Source of the DNA: Kordiimonadaceae bacterium
GTDB taxonomy: Bacteria; Pseudomonadota; Alphaproteobacteria; Sphingomonadales; Kordiimonadaceae
Direction: 5' to 3'
Assembly (NCBI GenBank): GCA_014238195.1
Contig: JABABO010000160.1
Coordinates: forward strand, 1 to 6,401
Length of the DNA stretch: 6,401 bases
The notes beneath the pieces were generated by a model, which saw only the letters and a list, made by a program, of their open reading frames with translations, ran no database searches and had not been told where the DNA came from. Of the stretch, positions 1-5,468 are shown piece by piece. A program made the translations under genes and the position numbers. How positions within the stretch are numbered: the first letter of the stretch is position 1; every line of letters starts with the position of its first letter.

Positions 1-498
1 CTGATCAGCCACATGACCATCGGGTACGAATGTTTTCATGCCTTTAATCGTATAACCATCACCGTTTTTAACGGCTTTTGCTTCTGTTTTCAGTGGCGCA
101 TGACGGCTTTTTTCATCCGCAGCTAAGGTGATAATTTTTTCACCACTGGCAATCGCTGGCAACAATGACGCTTTTTGTTGATCACTACCACCAAGGCTTA
201 TGACGCTGGCTGCAATAACGCTAGAGGCCAAATACGGACTAGCCACAAGCGTTCGTCCCATCGATTCAGCGACCAAACAGGCCGCAACTACACCAAAATC
301 AGTACCACCGTGATCTTCATCAACCAAAAGGCCAGCAAAACCCATTTCTGACATTTCCTGCCATAAATCAGCGCGGTAGCCTAATTCTTCTTTACCATCA
401 CGGATTTCGCGCAACTGGGTTATTGGTGCTTTATCAGCAAAAAACCCTTCGGCGGATTCTTTAAGCAACTGTTGTTCTTCGTTTAATACTAAAGCCAT
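1..498 (-). CDS. Acyl-CoA dehydrogenase, second (beta-type) subunit, C-terminus cut by window edge
   Basis: The visible 166 residues are the N-terminal helical domain and the beginning of the middle beta domain of an acyl-CoA dehydrogenase, which would oxidise an acyl-CoA to the 2-enoyl-CoA with FAD. It starts MALVLNEEQQLLKESAEGFF and continues with MGFAGLLVDEDHGGT (about residues 52-66), typical of the family's N-terminal domain. After LPAIASGEKIITLA, where most family members have a TEPxAGSD flavin/substrate segment, this protein reads ADEKSRHAPLKTEAKAVKNG and then DGYTIKGMKTFVPDG, so that segment is missing. The same loss is known in the partner subunits of heteromeric dehydrogenases (pimeloyl-CoA dehydrogenase small subunit, mycobacterial FadE pairs). 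The ATG follows the upstream dehydrogenase by 10 bases; its ribosome site AAGGGA (505-510, 6-nt spacing) overlaps that gene's TAA stop, implying co-transcription and probable coupling. At least half the protein lies outside the window. The family is sure, the subunit role is inferred. Confidence 0.9.
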   Translation of the reverse strand, partial: MALVLNEEQQLLKESAEGFFADKAPITQLREIRDGKEELGYRADLWQEMSEMGFAGLLVDEDHGGTDFGVVAACLVAESMGRTLVASPYLASSVIAASVISLGGSDQQKASLLPAIASGEKIITLAADEKSRHAPLKTEAKAVKNGDGYTIKGMKTFVPDGHVADQ

Positions 499-508
499 GA
501 TAAATCCC

Positions 509-1684
509 TTACGCGCCTGGTAATTCTAGAATATGCTTAGAAATGATATTGAGCTGCACTTCGCTTGTTCCGCCTTCAATCGAATTTGCTTTGGTCCGCA
601 GCCACTCGCGCGCTACTTTACCATTATCTGAAAACTGGCCTTCCCACTCTAGGCCGTCGCTACCGTGAGCCGCGACAATCAATTCATGACGAGCTTTGTT
701 AAGTTCAGTCCCATAATATTTTAACAAGCTAGAAAAAGCACCAAGACTTGCACCAGCCTTGGCCTCATCCAAAGCCCGTTTTAATGTGAAACCATACGCC
801 ATTGCGTCAATTTCGTGGGCGGCAATATCAGCGCGCAGAAACGTATCTTCTAATTTCCCCTCAACAAGGCCATTTTTATCTGTAGCAATTTCATGTACTG
901 GGACAACCCTGCCCGACCCCATGCCGCCAATCATTTCACGTTCATGGGTTAGCAAGTACTTGGCAATCGTCCAGCCTTTGCCTTCTTCCCCAATTAGATT
1001 TTCCTTATAAGCTTTCACGTCATCAAAAAATGTTTCACAAAAGGGCGAGCTACCCGAAATCAGCTTAATTGGTTTTGTTGAAACGCCTTTTGACGCCATA
1101 TCAAATAATATAAAGCTAATGCCATTATGCTTTGTGGATGTATCCGTGCGCACTAGGCAAAAAATCCAGTCAGATTTATCAGCGTAAGATGTCCATATCT
1201 TCTGACCATTGATCAAAAAGTGATCGCCTTTATCTTCAGCCTTTGTGGCAAGGGACGCTAGGTCTGAGCCTGCATTTGGTTCGCTATAGCCCTGACACCA
1301 ACGAATTTCACCGCGTGCAATTTTGGGCAGATGCTCCATTTTTTGCTCATGTGTGCCAAATTTTAAAAGCGCAGGGCCAAGCATCCAGATACCAAAGGAC
1401 ACCAACGGCGGACGTGCTTTGATGCGCTTCATTTCAGCCTGCAGAATTTTGGCTTCCTGTTTACTAAGCCCACCGCCGCCATATTCTGTCGGCCATGTTG
1501 GTACTGTCCAACCTCGTGCAGTCATACGTTCCAGCCAAAGCTTTTGATCTTCGTTTTCAAACACAAAATCCCGACCACCCCAGCATCTGTCATCATCATT
1601 TTTTTCTGGGGTTCGCATCGAAGCTGGGCAATTTTCTTCCAGCCAAGCTCTTACCTCGGTTTTAAACGCACTAAGATCGCTCAT
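509..1684 (-). CDS. Acyl-CoA dehydrogenase, first (alpha-type, flavin-motif-bearing) subunit
   Basis: A complete 391-aa FadE-type acyl-CoA dehydrogenase, normal family length, expected in the cytoplasm and passing electrons to electron-transfer flavoprotein. The order is an N-terminal helical domain (about 1-125, with RGWTVPTWPTEYGGGG at 58-73), the middle beta domain with WCQGYSEPNAGSD (129-141) and INGQKIWTSYA (158-168), and a C-terminal helical domain. Near the end SIEGGTSEVQ (368-377) puts Glu370 where medium-chain dehydrogenases carry the catalytic base. The start was chosen at ATG 1682-1684 because it begins a standard family N-terminus (MSDLSAFKTEVRAWLEE) and has AAGGGA at 1694-1699, 9 nt upstream; the frame stays open to 1777 but those residues do not look like family sequence. 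It is the first gene of the leftward pair and is divergent from tesB. The WCQGYSEPNAGSDLASL style is that of the large subunit of PimC/PimD-like pairs. Substrate is unknown; bulky or dicarboxylic acyl-CoAs are used by characterised paired enzymes. Confidence 0.95.
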   Translation of the reverse strand: MSDLSAFKTEVRAWLEENCPASMRTPEKNDDDRCWGGRDFVFENEDQKLWLERMTARGWTVPTWPTEYGGGGLSKQEAKILQAEMKRIKARPPLVSFGIWMLGPALLKFGTHEQKMEHLPKIARGEIRWCQGYSEPNAGSDLASLATKAEDKGDHFLINGQKIWTSYADKSDWIFCLVRTDTSTKHNGISFILFDMASKGVSTKPIKLISGSSPFCETFFDDVKAYKENLIGEEGKGWTIAKYLLTHEREMIGGMGSGRVVPVHEIATDKNGLVEGKLEDTFLRADIAAHEIDAMAYGFTLKRALDEAKAGASLGAFSSLLKYYGTELNKARHELIVAAHGSDGLEWEGQFSDNGKVAREWLRTKANSIEGGTSEVQLNIISKHILELPGA

Positions 1685-1829
1685 ATTTGTGGTTCCCTTG
1701 TTATTTCCCGAATTTGTAGTTTGAAGTTTGGAGTAACATTCATTTCTGAATGACCTGCCCAAATCACACGCATGCACACACTAATTTACCATATATAGAA
1801 ACATGGCACACAAAATTTGAATGTTCTTA

Positions 1830-1848
1830 CTATTTTTCGCAAAAATAG
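1830..1848. promoter_or_regulatory. Perfect inverted repeat CTATTTTT-CGC-AAAAATAG
   Basis: Two perfect 8-bp arms surround a 3-nt centre. It lies 146 bp upstream of the dehydrogenase start and 281 bp from tesB. The arms are almost all A/T and no T-run follows the second arm on either strand, so an intrinsic terminator is unlikely. A protein-binding operator for a dimeric repressor is the more natural reading. The regulator cannot be named. Confidence 0.4.
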
Positions 1849-1932
1849 AGGTTTCATTCTATTTTACTGCATGTTTATTGTCTGTAGACTTGATCGCACG
1901 ACAGGCATCAGCCCTGTATAGCGAGACCAATA

Positions 1933-1950
1933 AATAATGAGATCATTATT
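1933..1950. promoter_or_regulatory. Inverted repeat AATAATGA-GA-TCATTATT, candidate operator
   Basis: An 18-bp dyad with perfect 8-bp arms around a 2-nt centre, near the middle of the divergent gap. The length and near-continuous symmetry suit a homodimeric helix-turn-helix regulator of the TetR, GntR or MarR kind, which often control acyl-CoA degradation genes. The sequence does not match any fatty-acid operator that I recall well enough to name. It is not a terminator, having no GC stem and no T-tract. Confidence 0.45.
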
Positions 1951-2050
1951 CGCAAAGTTCCTTTCGATAAGTCGAACCGACACAAAGGCTTACAACCAAA
2001 TGAGGTGATCAATATTCACCGCAATTGGCAATAGTTGAGATATCATCACA

Positions 2051-2080
2051 TTGACAGACGCTTCACTGTCTGCTTACTTT
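2051..2080 (+). promoter_or_regulatory. Putative sigma70-type promoter of tesB
   Basis: TTGACA at 2051-2056 is an exact match to the -35 consensus. After 18 bp comes TACTTT (2075-2080), a 3/6 match to the -10 that keeps the first T, the A and the last T. Transcription would begin near 2087 and leave a leader of about 40 nt before the tesB start. An inverted repeat, GACAG-N8-CTGTC (2053-2070), overlaps the -35 and the spacer, so a repressor bound there would block RNA polymerase. The -35 is strong, the -10 weak, and no mapping data are available. Confidence 0.4.
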
Positions 2081-2128
2081 ACATAAAATTTTACCATCCC
2101 AGATAACATCCAAAATAAAAGGCCATCT

Positions 2129-3031
2129 ATGTCAGTTGTTGAGAAAACATTAGAACGCTTGGAAATTGAACGCTTGGACACATACCTGTTTCGTGGGTTG
2201 CCAAACGACTGGCCTAATCGCCATGTTTTTGGTGGCCATGTGATTGCTCAGGCCCTTGATGCTGCGGATCAAACGGTACCAGAAAATTACAAATTACATT
2301 CAATGCACTGTTATTTTCTGCGTGCGGGACAAGCTGATAAACCGATTATTTATGAAGTCGATGCAATCCGCGATGGTCGCAGTTTCATGACCCGCCGCGT
2401 TACTGCCATACAAGATAGCCGCCCGATTTTCACCATAGCATCCAACTATCACATCCCAGAAATTGGTATTAACCATCAAATCGACCTCAGAGCAGTGACG
2501 CAACCAGAAGACCTAGAAGACGATGCAAAATACATCGACCGAATGCTAGAGAAAGCAGGGCTTGAACGTGCTAACCCAATGTGGACCATTATGCCCTTTG
2601 AATTTCGCTCAACTCTGCGCGTTGATTTTCTTGAACGAAAACCTGCGGACCCAATAGGCGGCCACTGGATACGACTGCGCGAACCCATTGGTCATATTGG
2701 GGAAAGCCGCCTTGGGCGCTTGCTAGCATTTGTATCTGACTATTATCTCATATCCAGCAATATGCGCCCGCACGCAATGATTACCCGTGACCCACGCCTG
2801 AAAACCACCGCCAGTTTAGACCATGCCATGTGGTTTCATGATAATGATTTTGATCTGGATAATTGGATTTACTATAAAACCGAAGGGGCTTGGACGGGTC
2901 ATGGCCGGGCCTTTGCACGCGGGGCTTTGTATCACCGTGATGGTCGCCTGCTGGCATCAACAGCGCAGGAAGGCTTGGTGCGCCTAAAAGACCCTGAAAA
3001 CACTGAAACGGCACTTGGGAAAGCCAAATAA
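2129..3031 (+). CDS. tesB: Acyl-CoA thioesterase II (TesB, double hotdog)
   Basis: A 300-aa thioesterase hydrolysing acyl-CoA to free acid and CoA; E. coli TesB has 286 residues. The N-terminal hotdog carries NRHVFGGHVIAQAL (30-43) and MHCYFLRAG (59-67); the C-terminal hotdog carries DHAMWFH (231-237) and GRLLASTAQEGLVR (272-285). The catalytic trio known in E. coli (Asp204, Thr228, Gln278) aligns to Asp204 in VSDYYL, Ser229 in ASLDH and Gln280 in AQEG, so Thr is replaced by Ser and the site should work. The start has AAAAGG at 2117-2122 with 6-nt spacing. It is the only rightward gene here: divergent from the dehydrogenase pair and convergent with the kinase gene, whose stop is 13 bases away. 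Its likely role is releasing CoA from acyl-CoAs that stall or accumulate during breakdown; chain-length preference cannot be read. Confidence 0.95.
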   Translation: MSVVEKTLERLEIERLDTYLFRGLPNDWPNRHVFGGHVIAQALDAADQTVPENYKLHSMHCYFLRAGQADKPIIYEVDAIRDGRSFMTRRVTAIQDSRPIFTIASNYHIPEIGINHQIDLRAVTQPEDLEDDAKYIDRMLEKAGLERANPMWTIMPFEFRSTLRVDFLERKPADPIGGHWIRLREPIGHIGESRLGRLLAFVSDYYLISSNMRPHAMITRDPRLKTTASLDHAMWFHDNDFDLDNWIYYKTEGAWTGHGRAFARGALYHRDGRLLASTAQEGLVRLKDPENTETALGKAK

Positions 3032-3044
3032 ACCTGTACCATAC

Positions 3045-4118
3045 TTACCCGATTTGAGACATTTCAATATTTTTTCGGGCGAGGTTCCCAAGAAGATTGA
3101 CACTATGGCCAAAGTTAGCAAAAGCAGGGTTTTTGCTTTGTCCCATTTTATATCTGTAATAAATTTGCTGGATAATCACTGCATTGCGGAACAAGCCATA
3201 AATATAATAATAAGCAAATTTATCGCAGTTTAAACCTGTCTGCTTAGCGTACATTTCAACAATTTCAGCCCTTGTTGGCATTCCAGGGGCCGTTGAAGGC
3301 TGCATCACCATCATTTGCATCCCAGCTGGATCATTTGCTTCTGTCCAGTAAGCAAGCGTGTTCCCAAGGTCCATCAAAGGATCGCCCAAAGCGCTAATTT
3401 CCCAGTCTAAAATTGCTTTTACCTCATAGGGGTTGTCAGCACATAAAATCGCATTATCAAGACGGTAATCGCCGTGCAAAACACTTGATTTTGCATTGTC
3501 AGCCGGCATGTTATCCTCAAGCCATTTACGTACATCCTGATAATCTTCAACATCATCAGTGATGACACGTTCATAACGACGATTCCAGCCTAAAATTTGG
3601 CGCTCAACATAGCCCTCTGGTTTGCCAAAATCACCCAGCCCTGCCGCTTTATAATCCACATTATGCAAGTCGATCAACTTTTGGAAAAAAGCAACGCCAA
3701 GCTTGTTGGTTTCTTTTTCACCAAAACCCCAACTGGAAGGGAGCTTTTTACCAAGCGACACACCAGCCACACGTTCCATAACGTAAAATTCAGCACCCAA
3801 AGGACTGCCCTCCCCGCTCATATAGAAAAACGTTTCTGGTACTGCGGAAAATACCGGCTTTAGGGCATTCATAACCTTATATTCGCGGATCATACTGTGC
3901 CCAGATTTAGGTTTTGTTCCATGGGGCGGACGGCGCAAAACCAGCTCGCAGTTTTTGTAAGCAATCGCATATGTCAAATTTGAATGGCCGCCTTTAAACT
4001 GGCGAATATCTGGCTTACCTTCCAGACCTGAAATATTATCCTTTAGAACCGTATCAATGACTTTCACATCTAATTCTTCGCCTTCGCGCATGCTGACTGT
4101 ATTATCATTCTGTGTCAT
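3045..4118 (-). CDS. APH/choline-kinase-fold phosphotransferase, acyl-CoA-metabolism type
   Basis: A 357-aa member of the aminoglycoside-phosphotransferase superfamily. The order is a nucleotide-binding N-lobe with FKGGHSNLTYAI (41-52), a basic strand LVLRRPPHG (59-67, where the phosphate-contacting Lys/Arg sits) and Glu79 in REYKVM; then a C-lobe with the catalytic loop HGDYRLDN (215-222, Asp217 likely base, Asn222 metal ligand) and the metal-binding DWE (238-240) followed by GDPLMDLG. All expected kinase residues are present, so it should be active. Proteins of this type lie beside acyl-CoA dehydrogenases or are fused to them in mammalian ACAD10/ACAD11, and phosphorylate the hydroxyl of hydroxyacyl-CoAs rather than antibiotics. 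ATG 4116-4118 has AAGGGT at 4124-4129. The gene is last in the leftward row, 77 bp after the SDR, and convergent with tesB. Resistance to aminoglycosides is unlikely from this context. Confidence 0.9.
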   Translation of the reverse strand: MTQNDNTVSMREGEELDVKVIDTVLKDNISGLEGKPDIRQFKGGHSNLTYAIAYKNCELVLRRPPHGTKPKSGHSMIREYKVMNALKPVFSAVPETFFYMSGEGSPLGAEFYVMERVAGVSLGKKLPSSWGFGEKETNKLGVAFFQKLIDLHNVDYKAAGLGDFGKPEGYVERQILGWNRRYERVITDDVEDYQDVRKWLEDNMPADNAKSSVLHGDYRLDNAILCADNPYEVKAILDWEISALGDPLMDLGNTLAYWTEANDPAGMQMMVMQPSTAPGMPTRAEIVEMYAKQTGLNCDKFAYYYIYGLFRNAVIIQQIYYRYKMGQSKNPAFANFGHSVNLLGNLARKNIEMSQIG

Positions 4119-4195
4119 GATTTACCCTTAAACTCGTGCGTTATTTTATACTTCATAGACTTCATTTACGTGGTATTCAACGGCTCTTATCCGCT
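4119..4195 (-). promoter_or_regulatory. Gap before the kinase gene with a weak promoter-like pair and a 7-bp direct repeat
   Basis: This is the widest gap in the leftward row. Read on the minus strand it has TTGAAT (complement of 4175-4180), 17 bp, then TATGAA (complement of 4152-4157), and a TATAAA a little further on (4145-4150). ATGAAGT occurs twice, 9 bp apart (complements of 4159-4165 and 4150-4156), overlapping the -10-like site. This could be a secondary promoter for the kinase alone, or plain AT-rich spacer. The elements are only partial consensus matches. Confidence 0.25.
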
Positions 4196-4999
4196 TTAAA
4201 TGGGACTGCCGAGAGCATCAATTTGACCGCGCCGCATCTTACGCATACCACCAATCCAACGCTCATAGTTATTGGCCTTTAATTGAAAATAGCCTTCGAC
4301 CGTCTCATGGGGACGAATCATAAAGCGCCCTTCCCGCATTTGTGCCAGAGTTCGACGAGCTAGCTCATCGGCTTTCATAATCCCATCCACACTCGCTGAG
4401 CTACCCTCAGCACCTTTTGTCATGTTGCTTTCGACGGCTTGCGGACAAAGGGCGGCGGCGTAAATGCCACTATCCCCATGGGTAATTGCCACAGTTTCAG
4501 CAAAACCTAGGGCTGCGTGTTTGGTAACAGAATAGGCTGTATCCCCAATTTGGCTAAGCAATCCAGCGGCAGAGGCAGTGACTATAAAAGCCCCGTCACC
4601 GCGTTCAATCATCGCAGGTAAGACAATACGGCTGGCAATCACATGGGCATGGACGTTAACCTGCCAAATTTTCTGCCACTGGGCATCGCTTTGGCTGTAA
4701 ACATTCCAATCTGGTGCATCAGTAAACATAATCCCAGCGTTCGAAAAATACAGATCAATTTTTCCGTAAGTGTCAATGATGTCATCCACCATGCCCTGAA
4801 CATCGGATGTGGATGTCACATCTAGCTTATATGCTTTGGCTTTTGTACCGATCCCAGCGGCTACGGTTTCAGCGCCAGCCATATCCAAATCAGCTATTGC
4901 AACGAATTTAGCGCCCTCCTTGGCAAATAATTCAGCAAGAGCACGACCGATACCATTTGCCCCACCCGTCATAATAATGACTTTATCTTTTACATCCAT
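4196..4999 (-). CDS. Classical short-chain dehydrogenase/reductase (SDR), NAD-type
   Basis: A 267-aa NAD(P)-dependent oxidoreductase interconverting a secondary alcohol and a ketone, possibly a hydroxyacyl-CoA and its keto form. The Rossmann motif TGGANGIG is at 11-18. Asp37 in AIADLD ends the second strand, which favours NAD over NADP. NAG lies at 87-89 and Asn115 in WQVNV; the active site is Ser143, Tyr156 and Lys160 (YSVTK). The C-terminal part (ERWIGGMRKMRRGQID) is basic and shows no extra domain. I chose ATG 4997-4999, because MDVKDKVIIMTGG gives the normal SDR N-terminus; the frame is open 24 codons further but that would overlap the thioesterase gene. The ribosome site is weak (TGGATG, complement of 5005-5010), so expression may depend on coupling with the thioesterase stop 28 nt upstream. 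Substrate unknown. Confidence 0.93.
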   Translation of the reverse strand: MDVKDKVIIMTGGANGIGRALAELFAKEGAKFVAIADLDMAGAETVAAGIGTKAKAYKLDVTSTSDVQGMVDDIIDTYGKIDLYFSNAGIMFTDAPDWNVYSQSDAQWQKIWQVNVHAHVIASRIVLPAMIERGDGAFIVTASAAGLLSQIGDTAYSVTKHAALGFAETVAITHGDSGIYAAALCPQAVESNMTKGAEGSSASVDGIMKADELARRTLAQMREGRFMIRPHETVEGYFQLKANNYERWIGGMRKMRRGQIDALGSPI

Positions 5000-5027
5000 C
5001 AAATCATCCAATTCTATATTTTTTACT

Positions 5028-5468
5028 TTAATCCTGAAACTTAAGCGCTGATACCACAGCGCGGAAATCATCGGGCAAGGCTACTGGTTTACGGCTTTCA
5101 CGGCTCACATACACATGAACAAAATAACCATTTGCTACACAAACGTCTGTTTCAGCATCAAACAATCCTATTTCGTAGCGCACACTGGAAGTGCCAATAT
5201 GTGATATCCCAATTCCTGCAATAATTTTATCTGGGAAAGCAATCGGCGCGTGATAGCTGCAAGACGTTTCTACGACCAAGCCAATCACTGCGCCGCCGTG
5301 AATATCCAGTACACCGCTGTCCAACAAATGCCCGTTCACCGCTGTATCAAAATAACTATAATAAACCACATTATTCACGTGGCCATATATGTCATTATCC
5401 ATCCAGCGCGTTTGAATGGGGGTTTGATGGGCATAGGCATCAAGCGCCCGTATGTCCTTTGCAGCCAT
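5028..5468 (-). CDS. Single-hotdog acyl-CoA thioesterase (4HBT / YbgC-FadM type)
   Basis: A 146-aa thioesterase of the 4-hydroxybenzoyl-CoA thioesterase family, which acts as an oligomer in the cytoplasm and hydrolyses acyl- or aroyl-CoA. The family signature is clear: RWMDNDIYGHVNNVVYYSYF (21-40), with Asp26 at the place of the catalytic Asp and GHVNN beginning the long central helix; SYHAPIAFPDKI (71-82) and SSVRYEIGLFD (94-104) are the typical later strands. I chose ATG 5466-5468, which shares one base with the TAA of the upstream alcohol dehydrogenase (TAATG), with AGGGA (complement of 5478-5482) 9 nt before it inside that gene. A GTG two codons earlier is possible. The overlap means tight translational coupling. 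It is the second thioesterase here and unrelated in architecture to TesB, suggesting a different substrate, perhaps shorter or branched. Confidence 0.9.
   Translation of the reverse strand: MAAKDIRALDAYAHQTPIQTRWMDNDIYGHVNNVVYYSYFDTAVNGHLLDSGVLDIHGGAVIGLVVETSCSYHAPIAFPDKIIAGIGISHIGTSSVRYEIGLFDAETDVCVANGYFVHVYVSRESRKPVALPDDFRAVVSALKFQD

Larger units (their letters stand above)
1685..2128. promoter_or_regulatory. Divergent intergenic control region, dyad-rich, no gene seen
   Basis: This 444-bp AT-rich gap separates the start codons of the leftward dehydrogenase pair and the rightward tesB, so it should hold both promoters and their operators. No convincing reading frame lies in it. It contains two perfect 8-bp-arm inverted repeats (1830-1848 and 1933-1950), listed separately. 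Shorter dyads are GTCT/AGAC (1880-1889), ACAGG-N7-CCTGT (1901-1917), TTCGA-N4-TCGAA (1963-1976), GGTGA-N7-TCACC (2004-2020) and GACAG-N8-CTGTC (2053-2070). Five-bp dyads are expected by chance and are weak evidence one by one. For the leftward genes I see only a TATATA-like -10 (complement of about 1791-1796) without a good -35, so that promoter is unassigned. Confidence 0.6.

Noticed and set aside
759..1010. Plus-strand reading frame opposite the first dehydrogenase
   Set aside because: Antisense shadow of a well-supported gene, with low-complexity composition and no recognisable domain. The same applies to frames at 1323-1547, 3597-3863, 4809-5051, 5250-5486, 5452-5721 and 5761-6260.
1685..1777. 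In-frame extension of the first acyl-CoA dehydrogenase by 31 codons
   Set aside because: The added residues have no family character, and the downstream ATG has a good ribosome site and the standard N-terminus.
1765..1780. CACACGCATGCACACA as an operator
   Set aside because: Only the central GCATGC is a true inverted repeat; the flanks are direct CA repeats, so it is probably simple sequence.
2300..3014. Minus-strand reading frames opposite tesB
   Set aside because: Shadows of tesB; the plus strand encodes a full, motif-complete thioesterase.
3015..3027. Hairpin TTGG-N5-CCAA at the tesB end as a terminator
   Set aside because: The stem is only 4 bp and no T-run follows.
3015..3233. Short plus-strand frame after tesB
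   Set aside because: It overlaps the tesB end and lies opposite the kinase C-terminus; no ribosome site or family features seen.
3045..4118. Aminoglycoside resistance gene
   Set aside because: The fold is shared, but the GGHSNLTY/RRPPHG form and the acyl-CoA gene context fit the metabolic branch of the superfamily.
5000..5071. In-frame extension of the SDR by 24 codons
   Set aside because: It would overlap the thioesterase gene by 44 bases and add a tail before the normal SDR N-terminus. The internal ATG gives the expected start, although its ribosome site is weak.
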